Of a stretch of 64,000 nucleotides of DNA, positions 35,401 to 47,638 are shown piece by piece; position 1 is the first letter of the stretch; each line of letters begins with the position of its first letter. A model generated the notes under the pieces. The model ran no database searches. It was given only the letters and a program-made list of their open reading frames with translations, and had not been told where the DNA came from. Position numbers and translations under genes: made by a program. The stretch spans positions 69,976,864 to 70,040,863 of the forward strand of contig CM066993.1 of NCBI GenBank assembly GCA_033977485.1, written 5' to 3'. Source of the DNA: Hydrangea macrophylla (taxonomy: Eukaryota > Streptophyta > Magnoliopsida > Cornales > Hydrangeaceae).

Positions 35401-36078
35401 GAGTGTTTCAAAGATACCAGGAGTAGGATAGTGGGTTGTTGTGGCTGTCGAGAGAAAAGAGTCGGCAAGATGAGTGTGGTGCATTGTTCTCATGCACGGT
35501 CCCATCTGTTTAAATTACCCTCTTTAAATAATGTTGTGAATGTTTTCTAAATGAGCTCCTTACTTCAATAATAAACTTGTGGATTTAAATGGGAATTGGA
35601 AAAGGGTAAGTTGGTATGTTTTACATTCAAAGTCATGTTTTTAATACTCACCAGCTTCTTGAAGCTGACGACGTTGATGTGTCCTGGACATTCGTGTTCA
35701 GGCTTTTCAGGTTTTAACCAGGAGGAAACATATGACTACGCTAATTGAGGTGGCTGCTGTTGGAATAAAGAGACTGTTTATTTTATGCTTTAAGTTTATC
35801 TGTTTTAAGTTATGAACTATTTTGTTTTTATAAGGATGACTGTAACAGCCTCTAAGTTATTATTTTATTTTCAAGGCGGTCTGTGCCTTAGTTGACCCCG
35901 TATCATAAGATGTAATAAGTTAGAAAATTTTTTGTAAGCCTTGATTGCTTTACTCTGATTATATGTTGTTCGACGTTTGGGACGGAATCGATCCTTCAAA
36001 CTGTCGCGACCTACGGGTCCATAAAGGAAATTAAACGCTTTCCTTATTTATGCTACGTCGGGGCGTGACAGGATTTAG

Positions 36079-36090
36079 TGGTATCAGAGC
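36079..36090 (+). other. primer-binding site, unit 1
   Basis: TGGTATCAGAGC, complementary to the 3' end of plant initiator tRNA-Met, 8 bases after the LTR. Confidence 0.95.
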
Positions 36091-36781
36091 CAGGTTACCT
36101 AGATTGACCAGGCTCAGTTATTCACGCCACAGATTAGTGACACAGATTACCCTTAAGTTTTACTAAGCTATACAACCAAGTTTCCCTAAGAATAGTCTGA
36201 TTTACCAAGCTCATATTTACCGAACAACCAAGTTCCAGTTTTAGTTTAGTATGGATTATCCTTATTTCAGAAACTAAGTTCTAGGTTGGTTTCGTCATAG
36301 AGGTGATTACACGATTGTCTTGTCACATCGACAAGAATGATAGCAGTTTCCATATATCTTCAGACGTATCCATTTAGAATTAGCTAAGATGGCCATAACT
36401 TATGATGCCCCTACAGACAGATAGTAGCCGAGCTTCTAAGGAGTTAAGACATACCATAGCCCTCATAAATAGCTTAGGCACTGACGAACTTCCTGAGTCA
36501 AATCTCGGAATAGTCAGCATGGCCCATAGCCCAGAGTATAGAGAACAAGAATAAGAATACGACCTCCTTGCTATTATATAGCCCTAGTTCGACTGCGTGT
36601 TTGGTGTATTATGTGTACTTGATATATGTTGCTTATTTGGATTTTATTATATGCTTATGATATTATACGAGTATGTGATATAGTGATATTTACTCTTTTT
36701 GGATGTCGTCATTGTTTAAACTACTTTATGTTACTGCTTCATGCATGATCATCATTTTGTTATCATTATCATGCATTAAGA
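36091..36781 (+). other. untranslated leader, unit 1
   Basis: No coding between the primer site and the gag start codon. Identical stretches lie at 43363-44053 and 50618-51308, apart from rare substitutions (for example t/c at 36383 versus 43655). Confidence 0.7.
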
Positions 36782-37085
36782 ATGGCTGGGAGACCAAGGA
36801 GGAACAGGAATTTGATTGAGGAGGCACCTTAGGCTGCCGGTCCCACAGAGATGTTTGAAGCCTTTGTCAAACGTCTCAAGAGGGTTAGTAATGCGAATGA
36901 AAACCAACGAGACCGCCAAACTGGAGATTAGCTGCTGGAGAGATTCCGTGCGCTTAGGCCCGAGTAGTTTGCGGGTACCGCGGAGCCCTGAAAAGCGGAA
37001 CAGTGGTTGAGAAGGATGGACCGCATGTTCGACGTTGTTCAGTACAATGAGATGGACAAGAGGAGGTTAGCTACCCTTGGGTATT
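36782..37085 (+). pseudogene. gag remnant, unit 1
   Basis: ATG at 36782 begins MAGRPRRNRNLIEEAP and meets TAG at 36830. The same frame holds further stops at 36929, 36965 and 36989. Each stop is one C-to-T change from a Gln or Arg codon. The frame still shows gag-like words (ERFRALRPE, AEQWLRRMDRMFDVV). It then breaks off around 37070-37085, where sequence jumps to the middle of the protease. Most of gag (rest of capsid and zinc knuckle) is missing. Confidence 0.8.
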
Positions 37086-38114
37086 TTACCTCATCGTTTG
37101 GAGAAAGCTTTGAGGGCTACCTCACCATTAGGAGCCGCAGTCAAGATAGGACACGTGCGCAAGGATTTTCCCTTACGGCTTGGAGACCATGGGATCCCTG
37201 CAAGGCTGATTGTCCTATCGATGAAGGAGTTCGACGTAATCCTAGGAATGGATTGGCTCTCTCAGAATCAAGTGAAGTTGGATTGTGCGAGGAAGAGAAT
37301 TACATTCCCCGACAATGAGAATCAACCCTTCGATTCTCAATGTAACCCTTCGGGAGATATGTTCCTCACGAGATGCTTAGCCAACATCGAAGTCGTCAGT
37401 ACAGAGGTGTCAGCGTCATCTATACCTGTAGTCAAGGACTTCGAAGAAGTATTTGAAGACGTTTCTGGTTTGCCGCCCGAGAGAAGTATAGAGTTCTGTA
37501 TTGAGCTTATACCGGGTACCGCACCGATCACCAAGATTCCCTACAGAATGGCCCCCACAGAACTATTGGAATTGAAGGAACAAGTTCAAGAGCTCGAGAA
37601 CCTAGGTTTTGTACGCCCAAGTACATCGCCTTGGGGAGCACCGGTATTATTTGTAAAGAAGAAGGACGGAACGCTCAGGTTGTGTATCGACTACAGAGAA
37701 CTGAACCGTGTGACTCTCAAGAACAAGTATCCCTTGCCTCGGATTGATGATTTGTTTGATCAACTACAAGGAGCTACGATATTTTCCAAGATAGACCTAA
37801 GGACGGGATATCATCAGTTGAGGGTACGAAAAGAAGACATACCTAAGACTGCTTTCAGAACCCGATATGGTCATTATGAATTTCTGGTGATGCCGTTTGG
37901 AATGACGAATGCCCCGGCAGTATTCATGGATTTGATGAACATAGTGTTCAAGCCTTATTTAGATCAGTTCGTCATCGTCTTTATTGATGATATTTTGATC
38001 TATTCTAAGTCAGGAGAAGAACACGAGCAACATCTACGGATTGCGATACAGACGCTCAAGGACCATCAGTTGTATGCCAAATCAGTAAGTGTGAGTTCTG
38101 GTTGCAAGAAGTGA
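37077..38114 (+). pseudogene. protease remnant plus N-terminal reverse transcriptase, unit 1
   Basis: 345 codons. Residues about 10-78 are the C-terminal half of an aspartic protease ([11 protein letters not shown] at about 51-61); the D(S/T)G active-site part is absent. Residues about 155-338 are reverse transcriptase fingers and palm, including [26 protein letters not shown] and the catalytic FIDD at 302-305. The frame is lost just after LYAK by a one-base deletion near 38082, and the next frame overlaps by 13 bases. The listed start codon is only the first ATG of the open stretch, not a real initiation site. Confidence 0.9.
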
Positions 38115-40321
38115 AATTTTTGGGACACAAGGTGTCATCTCGAGGAATTTCAGTGGATTCGTCCAAGACCGATGCTGTATCAAATTGGGTTAGACCGAGC
38201 AACCCTACAGAAGTTCGGAGCTTTCTTGGACTCGCAGGCTATTACAGGAGATTCGTTGAGGGATTCTCAAAGATAGCAGCACCTTTAACTGGGTTGACGA
38301 AGAAGAATCTGAAGTTTGAGTGGACAGAGAAGCATGAGCGAGCCTTTCTAGAGTTGAAAGAGAGACTCACTACCGCACCAGTACTAGCAATACCCAAGCC
38401 TGATGAGAAGTTCACTATCTTTAGTGACGCGTCATATCAAGGATTAGGGTGCGTACTTATGCAAGATGGCAGGGTGATCGCCTATGGATCCAGACAGCTG
38501 AAGCCGAATGAATTGAACTATCCCATTCATGATTTGGAGTTGGCAGCAGTAGTTTTCGCACTCAAGATTTGGAGACACTATCTCTACGGTGAGAAGTTTG
38601 ATTTATTCTCCGATCACAAGAGTCTAAGGTATTTGTTCACACAGAAAGAATTGAACATGAGGCAGCGCAGATGGATGGAGCTGATCAAAGATTACGACCT
38701 CACATTAGAATACCACCCGGGTAAAGCCAATGTGGTTGCTGATGCCTTGAGTCGACAGACTCGTGAGACGATCGCCTCCTTAATGGTGAGAGAGTGGCAA
38801 GCTTCGGAGACTTTGGCGGAATTCGATGTACAGAGTGCTGAAGAAGGAGAAGGACAATTGTTCAGATGTCTTATCCTACAGCCTGTTCTTATCGACCGCA
38901 TTATTGGAGCTCAGAAAGAAGATGAGAAGTTTCAGGCATGGTTCGTGAAGATGTCAGAAAAAGACCCGACAGAGTGGAAAGTGGGAGTCGACGGGGGATA
39001 TCGGTGCAGGAATAGATTATGTGTGCCAGGTAATGAAGAGTTAAGGAAGGATATCCTGGAAGAAGCACATAAGTCGAGATATACCGTTCACCCGGGAGGA
39101 ACGAAGATGTACAAGGATCTAAAGAGAAATTTCTGGTGGGAAGGTATGAAGAAAGACGTGGCCAAATTTGTATCCAAGTGTTTGACGTGTCAACAAGTCA
39201 AAGCTGAACATCAGAGACCGTCAGGATTGTTGCAACCGCTACCTATTCCTGGTTGGAAGTGGGAGCACATTTCGATGGATTTTGTAGTAGGATTACCCCG
39301 GTCGCAGCAGAATCATGACGCTATTTGGGTAATCGTGGATCGATTGACGAAGTCAGCTCATTTCATTGCTTATAGTATGACGTACCCGGTAGAGAAGATG
39401 AGCCGGATGTACATACAACAAGTTGTGCGACTTCACGGTGCACCGGTGTCGATTGTGTCAGACCGTGACGCACGTTTTACCTCTGGATTTTGGGAAAGTC
39501 TGCAAGAAGCTATGGGAACTTCGCTCAAGATGAGCACTGCTTTTCACCCTCAGACAGATGGGCAGACTGAGCGTGTTAATCAGATAATGGAAGATATGCT
39601 CAGGGCTTGTGTGATCGATTTTGAAGAATCTTGGGAGACACACTTGCCATTGGTAGAATTTGCCTATAACAACAGCTATCACACGAGTATCGGTATGGCT
39701 CCGTTCGAAGCATTGTACGGACGACCATGTCGTTCCCCATTGTGTTGGGCAGAGGTTGGGGACTCAGAATTGTTGGGACCAGATTTGGTAAGAGAAACCA
39801 ATGAGAAGATTACTTTGGTCAAGGAGAGGATGAGAACCGCTCAGAGCCGGTATAAGAGTTATGCTGATCGACGCCGAAAGGATTTGGAGTTTAGTGTTGG
39901 GGATCACGTGCTTCTCAAGGTTTCACCAACCCGAGGAGTGGTACGTTTTGGTCTCAAGAGAGGAAAGTTAGCTCCGCGTTTCATCGGACCATTTGAGATT
40001 TTGGAACGTGTCGGGAAAGTAGCCTATCGACTGGCGCTACCACCGAAGATGTCCGGGGTTCACAACGTATTCCACGTAAGTATGTTGAGGAAATACATAC
40101 GAGACCCCTCACATGTGGTTAGTTATGACGACATTGAGACAAGTCATAACGTTTCTTACAAGGAGAGACCGGTGAAGATTCTGGATCAAAGTATCAAGAG
40201 GCTGAGGAACAAAGAAATTCCATTGGTGAAGGTTCAGTGGAATCACCATGACGAGAATGAAGCCTCGTGGGAAGTTGAAGCTGATATGAGGATGAAGTAC
40301 CCGGAATTATTTCAGGACTAG
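38102..40321 (+). pseudogene. RT thumb, RNase H, integrase and chromodomain-like end, unit 1
   Basis: 739 codons. The end of RT is followed by RNase H ([10 protein letters not shown], about residues 109-118; [15 protein letters not shown]), then integrase with an HHCC zinc site ([17 protein letters not shown]) and catalytic Asp/Asp/Glu ([25 protein letters not shown]). A chromodomain-like C-terminus ([20 protein letters not shown]) ends at TAG 40319-40321. This open stretch is intact in itself but has no start of its own, since it begins in the middle of RT after the frameshift. Unit 1 differs from units 2 and 3 by Ala for Glu (38818) and Arg for Gly (38865). Confidence 0.92.
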
Positions 40322-40353
40322 TTAGTCTTGATTTCGGGGGCGAAATCCTGTTT

Positions 40354-40366
40354 AAGGGAGGAAGGG
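40354..40366 (+). other. polypurine tract, unit 1
   Basis: aagggaggaaggg immediately before LTR 2, the plus-strand priming site. Confidence 0.9.
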
Positions 40367-43342
40367 TGTAATAACCTGCATTTTCATTTCATTTTCATAT
40401 TTAAATTGTAATTGCATTGTTATAATTATTTCATGCGATATTGTCTGCTTTTATTTTTTTTTAATTTCAATTTGTGTGTGTAGAATTTATTTCTTATTAT
40501 GTTTCATATTCAAAATTCTTTTGGGGTCAAATTGGAATTTTACAAAAAAATTGTAATACCTGTGTTGGATTTCAAAATCTGTATTTCAAAACGGTGAAAA
40601 TAAACTTCTATTAACTCAATCAGTATTTTTATAAAACCAGAAAATCAATTCTTACGTTAAAATGAATCTTCTGTATTTTTGTGGTGACCACCGCGCCCCG
40701 AAAATACCAGTTTATGTCCAAAACTGTCCGCGCTGTGTGAACTTCCACAGATTTTGGAAGTGACTGATTTGGACATTTGCTTTATTTCCATTTATGGCAA
40801 GTAATCATTGGACAAGGCATTGTTTGGGAATGTTTAACTTGTGTGTGTTGTGTAGTGTCTAAAAGCTAAATTCCCAAACAACATTACATTGACCCCTATT
40901 GATCTATACTTACCTCTTGGAATAACAGATGAGTTAATACTCATCTGTGTATATATATCATACGTATGTATATATCAATGTTTAGTATAGCTTTAATTAA
41001 TTAAGAAACAAAACCATTTGTTGAGTATATTGTAATGAACTTGGAGCCCAAGTTCTTAGGATTGGCTTATATATACATACACTCCTTACTCTCCAGAATT
41101 TACACTATCTGCTGTTGGTTTTCAAAAACAAATATAGAGAGTTTCAGAGAGGAAGAGAAAAGCTCCTAATTCTCCATAGCCAAGCTTCAATTGGATTATC
41201 ATATTTCTATTTCTTTCTCAACAAACACACACTTTCTTATCAATCAGTGAGTATTCTAAACTCACTAAGAATGTAATTTCATGTCTATTTACTGTGTGTT
41301 TGTTTAATTTGGTAATACACCATTGTTGATCCTACGTATGAAATTCATAGCTTGAAATCAAGATTTTCAAACCTTAATCTAAATTCGTTTTTAGAGATGA
41401 ATATGGTAGATTATACATCCTACATGCCATGTTTGAAGTTTTAAAGTCTAATTTGTTCATATGAAAAAGTATATTAAGAAATTAGTTTTGACATGTTTTG
41501 GTTTTTCATAAAATTGAAGAGTTATAGTTAGAATCATGTTAAATTAACCATAGATTCTTAATCCTTTTGTTGAAAAACAAAGAGATCCATATATAATAGG
41601 ACATATATACTAACAGAACTGAAATGGGTCAAAAAGACCCCTGTTTTACTGAACCAGAGCAGTTCCTGCGGAGAAGATGAAGCCTCAGCTTCATCTCGCG
41701 CCACGATCGCGCGCGCGAGAATCGCGCGAGCGGCCCGCGCGAGCGACCCCTCGCGCGAGCGGCCCGCGCGCGCGAGGTAGGCTTCCCCAGGCAGACGTAA
41801 GAGTTTATATATATATAATTGAAAATTTGGCTGGTCACGCGAGCGAGGGTCGCGCGAGAACCCCTTCGCGCGAGCGATCCGCGCGCGCGACCTTGTTTTC
41901 CTCAGGCAGACAGAAAGTTTATTAATAAAAGGAAATTTGGGCATATCGCGCGAGCGGCCCGCGCGAGCGACCTTTCGCGCGAGCGGCCCGCGCGCGCGAG
42001 GTTTAGCAGTTTCTGTTTTTGTCTATTTTCTGTTAAGGGACTGTTTGGTTCAACTTTTTAGTACTGTTAAGGTTCTGTTTGGGATATTTAGTTAATCAGA
42101 ACTCTATTTGGTTATGTTTGAATGATTAAAACATTGTAGTATGACTCATTGATCCCCGTACGCGTGTTGTTCCTTTAATTAAGCATTTTTGTCTTCATTT
42201 AAGTGCATACCATTCATGTGGGTCAGTGGTACATGCATATGGGTGTCAGTCTGTGTGGAAAAGAGTAATGGTAGTGTGGAAAAAGAGTATGAGTTTGTGT
42301 TTGTGGTCGTGGTTGTGGTTGAGTATGAGTTGTGGTTGTGGTCGTGGTTGTGGTTGTGGTTGCGATTGTGGAAGAGGGTATCTTTGAAATGCGACGGTGG
42401 CAAATAAGGACACTCCCTGACGCCCATGGAAGCGTCAAAGTGTGTGAAGCCGAACTCGGACATTCCCTGGCACCCATGGTAGTGCTAAAGTGTGGCCTAC
42501 GGACACTCCCTGATAACTCAAGTCTGGATACTGTGTGAGGGGTTGCCCCGGTATTTGCATGGCGGTTAGGGTATTCAAAGTGTGAGGCATTGGACACTCC
42601 CTGGTACCCCGGACCAAAGTGTGAGGCAAACTGGACACTCCCTGGCGCCCCGTTGCTAAAGTGTGGCTATCTGAGTGTTTCAAAGATACCAGGAGTAGGA
42701 TAGTGGGTTGTTGTGGCTGTCGAGAGAAAAGAGTCGGCAAGATGAGTGTGGTGCATTGTTCTCATACACGGTCCCATCTGTTTAAATTACCCTCTTTAAA
42801 TAATGTTGTGAATGTTTTCTAAATGAGCTCCTTACTTCAATAATAAACTTGTGGATTTAAATGGGAATTGGAAAAGGGTAAGTTGGTATGTTTTACATTC
42901 AAAGTCATGTTTTTAATACTCACCAGCTTCTTGAAGCTGACGACGTTGATGTGTCCTGGACATTCGTGTTCAGGCTTTTCAGGTTTTAACCAGGAGGAAA
43001 CATATGACTACGCTAATTGAGGTGGCTGCTGTTGGAATAAAGAGACTGTTTATTTTATGCTTTAAGTTTATCTGTTTTAAGTTATGAACTATTTTGTTTT
43101 TATAAGGATGACTGTAACAGCCTCTAAGTTATTATTTTATTTTCAAGGCGGTCTGTGCCTTAGTTGACCCCGTATCATAAGATGTAATAAGTTAGAAAAT
43201 TTTTTGTAAGCCTTGATTGCTTTACTCTGATTATATGTTGTTCGACGTTTGGGACGGAATCGATCCTTCAAACTGTCGCGACCTACGGGTCCATAAAGGA
43301 AATTAAATGCTTTCCTTATTTATGCTACGTCGGGGCGTGACA
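40367..43342 (+). repeat. LTR 2 of the Gypsy array
   Basis: Same ends and parts as LTR 1. It shares acacacac, cctacgta, aattaagc and atacacgg with LTRs 3 and 4 but keeps the full-length GC block of LTR 1. Private changes include gtcacgcg (41836), the extra ttt in ccttttgttg (41562-41568) and aaatgctt (43307). Confidence 0.95.
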
Positions 43343-43350
43343 GGATTTAG

Positions 43351-43362
43351 TGGTATCAGAGC
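43351..43362 (+). other. primer-binding site, unit 2
   Basis: TGGTATCAGAGC, initiator tRNA-Met type, 8 bases after LTR 2. Confidence 0.95.
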
Positions 43363-44053
43363 CAGGTTACCTAGATTGACCAGGCTCAGTTATTCACGCC
43401 ACAGATTAGTGACACAGATTACCCTTAAGTTTTACTAAGCTATACAACCAAGTTTCCCTAAGAATAGTCTGATTTACCAAGCTCATATTTACCGAACAAC
43501 CAAGTTCCAGTTTTAGTTTAGTATGGATTATCCTTATTTCAGAAACTAAGTTCTAGGTTGGTTTCGTCATAGAGGTGATTACACGATTGTCTTGTCACAT
43601 CGACAAGAATGATAGCAGTTTCCATATATCTTCAGACGTATCCATTTAGAATTAGCCAAGATGGCCATAACTTATGATGCCCCTACAGACAGATAGTAGC
43701 CGAGCTTCTAAGGAGTTAAGACATACCATAGCCCTCATAAATAGCTTAGGCACTGACGAACTTCCTGAGTCAAATCTCGGAATAGTCAGCATGGCCCATA
43801 GCCCAGAGTATAGAGAACAAGAATAAGAATACGACCTCCTTGCTATTATATAGCCCTAGTTCGACTGCGTGTTTGGTGTATTATGTGTACTTGATATATG
43901 TTGCTTATTTGGATTTTATTATATGCTTATGATATTATACGAGTATGTGATATAGTGATATTTACTCTTTTTGGATGTCGTCATTGTTTAAACTACTTTA
44001 TGTTACTGCTTCATGCATGATCATCATTTTGTTATCATTATCATGCATTAAGA

Positions 44054-44357
44054 ATGGCTGGGAGACCAAGGAGGAACAGGAATTTGATTGAGGAGGCACC
44101 TTAGGCTGCCGGTCCCACAGAGATGTTTGAAGCCTTTGTCAAACGTCTCAAGAGGGTTAGTAATGCGAATGAAAACCAACGAGACCGCCAAACTGGAGAT
44201 TAGCTGCTGGAGAGATTCCGTGCGCTTAGGCCCGAGTAGTTTGCGGGTACCGCGGAGCCCTGAAAAGCGGAACAGTGGTTGAGAAGGATGGACCGCATGT
44301 TCGACGTTGTTCAGTACAATGAGATGGACAAGAGGAGGTTAGCTACCCTTGGGTATT
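44054..44357 (+). pseudogene. gag remnant, unit 2
   Basis: Same start, same four in-frame stops (44102, 44201, 44237, 44261) and same deletion junction as unit 1. Confidence 0.8.
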
Positions 44358-45386
44358 TTACCTCATCGTTTGGAGAAAGCTTTGAGGGCTACCTCACCAT
44401 TAGGAGCCGCAGTCAAGATAGGACACGTGCGCAAGGATTTTCCCTTACGGCTTGGAGACCATGGGATCCCTGCAAGGCTGATTGTCCTATCGATGAAGGA
44501 GTTCGACGTAATCCTAGGAATGGATTGGCTCTCTCAGAATCAAGTGAAGTTGGATTGTGCGAGGAAGAGAATTACATTCCCCGACAATGAGAATCAACCC
44601 TTCGATTCTCAATGTAACCCTTCGGGAGATATGTTCCTCACGAGATGCTTAGCCAACATCGAAGTCGTCAGTACAGAGGTGTCAGCGTCATCTATACCTG
44701 TAGTCAAGGACTTCGAAGAAGTATTTGAAGACGTTTCTGGTTTGCCGCCCGAGAGAAGTATAGAGTTCTGTATTGAGCTTATACCGGGTACCGCACCGAT
44801 CACCAAGATTCCCTACAGAATGGCCCCCACAGAACTATTGGAATTGAAGGAACAAGTTCAAGAGCTCGAGAACCTAGGTTTTGTACGCCCAAGTACATCG
44901 CCTTGGGGAGCACCGGTATTATTTGTAAAGAAGAAGGACGGAACGCTCAGGTTGTGTATCGACTACAGAGAACTGAACCGTGTGACTCTCAAGAACAAGT
45001 ATCCCTTGCCTCGGATTGATGATTTGTTTGATCAACTACAAGGAGCTACGATATTTTCCAAGATAGACCTAAGGACGGGATATCATCAGTTGAGGGTACG
45101 AAAAGAAGACATACCTAAGACTGCTTTCAGAACCCGATATGGTCATTATGAATTTCTGGTGATGCCGTTTGGAATGACGAATGCCCCGGCAGTATTCATG
45201 GATTTGATGAACATAGTGTTCAAGCCTTATTTAGATCAGTTCGTCATCGTCTTTATTGATGATATTTTGATCTATTCTAAGTCAGGAGAAGAACACGAGC
45301 AACATCTACGGATTGCGATACAGACGCTCAAGGACCATCAGTTGTATGCCAAATCAGTAAGTGTGAGTTCTGGTTGCAAGAAGTGA
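44349..45386 (+). pseudogene. protease remnant plus N-terminal reverse transcriptase, unit 2
   Basis: The 345 codons read identically to unit 1, with FIDD at 302-305 and the same one-base frameshift at the end. The protease active site is missing here as well. Confidence 0.9.
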
Positions 45387-47593
45387 AATTTTTGGGACAC
45401 AAGGTGTCATCTCGAGGAATTTCAGTGGATTCGTCCAAGACCGATGCTGTATCAAATTGGGTTAGACCGAGCAACCCTACAGAAGTTCGGAGCTTTCTTG
45501 GACTCGCAGGCTATTACAGGAGATTCGTTGAGGGATTCTCAAAGATAGCAGCACCTTTAACTGGGTTGACGAAGAAGAATCTGAAGTTTGAGTGGACAGA
45601 GAAGCATGAGCGAGCCTTTCTAGAGTTGAAAGAGAGACTCACTACCGCACCAGTACTAGCAATACCCAAGCCTGATGAGAAGTTCACTATCTTTAGTGAC
45701 GCGTCATATCAAGGATTAGGGTGCGTACTTATGCAAGATGGCAGGGTGATCGCCTATGGATCCAGACAGCTGAAGCCGAATGAATTGAACTATCCCATTC
45801 ATGATTTGGAGTTGGCAGCAGTAGTTTTCGCACTCAAGATTTGGAGACACTATCTCTACGGTGAGAAGTTTGATTTATTCTCCGATCACAAGAGTCTAAG
45901 GTATTTGTTCACACAGAAAGAATTGAACATGAGGCAGCGCAGATGGATGGAGCTGATCAAAGATTACGACCTCACATTAGAATACCACCCGGGTAAAGCC
46001 AATGTGGTTGCTGATGCCTTGAGTCGACAGACTCGTGAGACGATCGCCTCCTTAATGGTGAGAGAGTGGCAAGCTTCGGAGACTTTGGAGGAATTCGATG
46101 TACAGAGTGCTGAAGAAGGAGAAGGACAATTGTTCGGATGTCTTATCCTACAGCCTGTTCTTATCGACCGCATTATTGGAGCTCAGAAAGAAGATGAGAA
46201 GTTTCAGGCATGGTTCGTGAAGATGTCAGAAAAAGACCCGACAGAGTGGAAAGTGGGAGTCGACGGGGGATATCGGTGCAGGAATAGATTATGTGTGCCA
46301 GGTAATGAAGAGTTAAGGAAGGATATCCTGGAAGAAGCACATAAGTCGAGATATACCGTTCACCCGGGAGGAACGAAGATGTACAAGGATCTAAAGAGAA
46401 ATTTCTGGTGGGAAGGTATGAAGAAAGACGTGGCCAAATTTGTATCCAAGTGTTTGACGTGTCAACAAGTCAAAGCTGAACATCAGAGACCGTCAGGATT
46501 GTTGCAACCGCTACCTATTCCTGGTTGGAAGTGGGAGCACATTTCGATGGATTTTGTAGTAGGATTACCCCGGTCGCAGCAGAATCATGACGCTATTTGG
46601 GTAATCGTGGATCGATTGACGAAGTCAGCTCATTTCATTGCTTATAGTATGACGTACCCGGTAGAGAAGATGAGCCGGATGTACATACAACAAGTTGTGC
46701 GACTTCACGGTGCACCGGTGTCGATTGTGTCAGACCGTGACGCACGTTTTACCTCTGGATTTTGGGAAAGTCTGCAAGAAGCTATGGGAACTTCGCTCAA
46801 GATGAGCACTGCTTTTCACCCTCAGACAGATGGGCAGACTGAGCGTGTTAATCAGATAATGGAAGATATGCTCAGGGCTTGTGTGATCGATTTTGAAGAA
46901 TCTTGGGAGACACACTTGCCATTGGTAGAATTTGCCTATAACAACAGCTATCACACGAGTATCGGTATGGCTCCGTTCGAAGCATTGTACGGACGACCAT
47001 GTCGTTCCCCATTGTGTTGGGCAGAGGTTGGGGACTCAGAATTGTTGGGACCAGATTTGGTAAGAGAAACCAATGAGAAGATTACTTTGGTCAAGGAGAG
47101 GATGAGAACCGCTCAGAGCCGGTATAAGAGTTATGCTGATCGACGCCGAAAGGATTTGGAGTTTAGTGTTGGGGATCACGTGCTTCTCAAGGTTTCACCA
47201 ACCCGAGGAGTGGTACGTTTTGGTCTCAAGAGAGGAAAGTTAGCTCCGCGTTTCATCGGACCATTTGAGATTTTGGAACGTGTCGGGAAAGTAGCCTATC
47301 GACTGGCGCTACCACCGAAGATGTCCGGGGTTCACAACGTATTCCACGTAAGTATGTTGAGGAAATACATACGAGACCCCTCACATGTGGTTAGTTATGA
47401 CGACATTGAGACAAGTCATAACGTTTCTTACAAGGAGAGACCGGTGAAGATTCTGGATCAAAGTATCAAGAGGCTGAGGAACAAAGAAATTCCATTGGTG
47501 AAGGTTCAGTGGAATCACCATGACGAGAATGAAGCCTCGTGGGAAGTTGAAGCTGATATGAGGATGAAGTACCCGGAATTATTTCAGGACTAG
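45374..47593 (+). pseudogene. RT thumb, RNase H, integrase and chromodomain-like end, unit 2
   Basis: 739 codons with the same domains as unit 1. It carries Glu and Gly at the two positions where unit 1 has Ala and Arg (46090 and 46137), states shared with unit 3. Confidence 0.92.
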
Positions 47594-47625
47594 TTAGTCT
47601 TGATTTCGGGGGCGAAATCCTGTTT

Positions 47626-47638
47626 AAGGGAGGAAGGG
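47626..47638 (+). other. polypurine tract, unit 2
   Basis: aagggaggaaggg directly before LTR 3. Confidence 0.9.

Larger units (their letters stand above)
33090..36070 (+). repeat. LTR 1 of the Gypsy array
   Basis: TGTAATAACC...GGGGCGTGACA. A TATA box (tatatata, 33792-33799) is followed by a pyrimidine-rich start region. A GC-rich palindrome cluster lies at 34418-34722, a (GTGGTT/C)n tract at about 35019-35095 and degenerate accctgg/agtgtg hairpin repeats at 35138-35400. It has its own variants: acacatac (33950), cctatgta (34056), aattcagc (34899) and gcaaacgg (34701). These mark it as the most divergent of the four LTRs. Confidence 0.95.

Noticed and set aside
34868..35468. Open frames with Thr/His or Val runs in the LTRs
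   Set aside because: Produced by the gtggtt/c microsatellite and the hairpin repeats, not protein-like.
37007..37318. Plus-strand open frame overlapping the protease remnant (and copies at 44279 and 51534)
   Set aside because: Begins as gag but past the deletion junction it reads the protease in the wrong frame.
38070..38120. A spliced intron or programmed frameshift between the two pol frames (a gtaagt word occurs at the break)
   Set aside because: Any intron would be under 30 bases, and the break lies inside the conserved RT domain where relatives read through. A single-base deletion is simpler.
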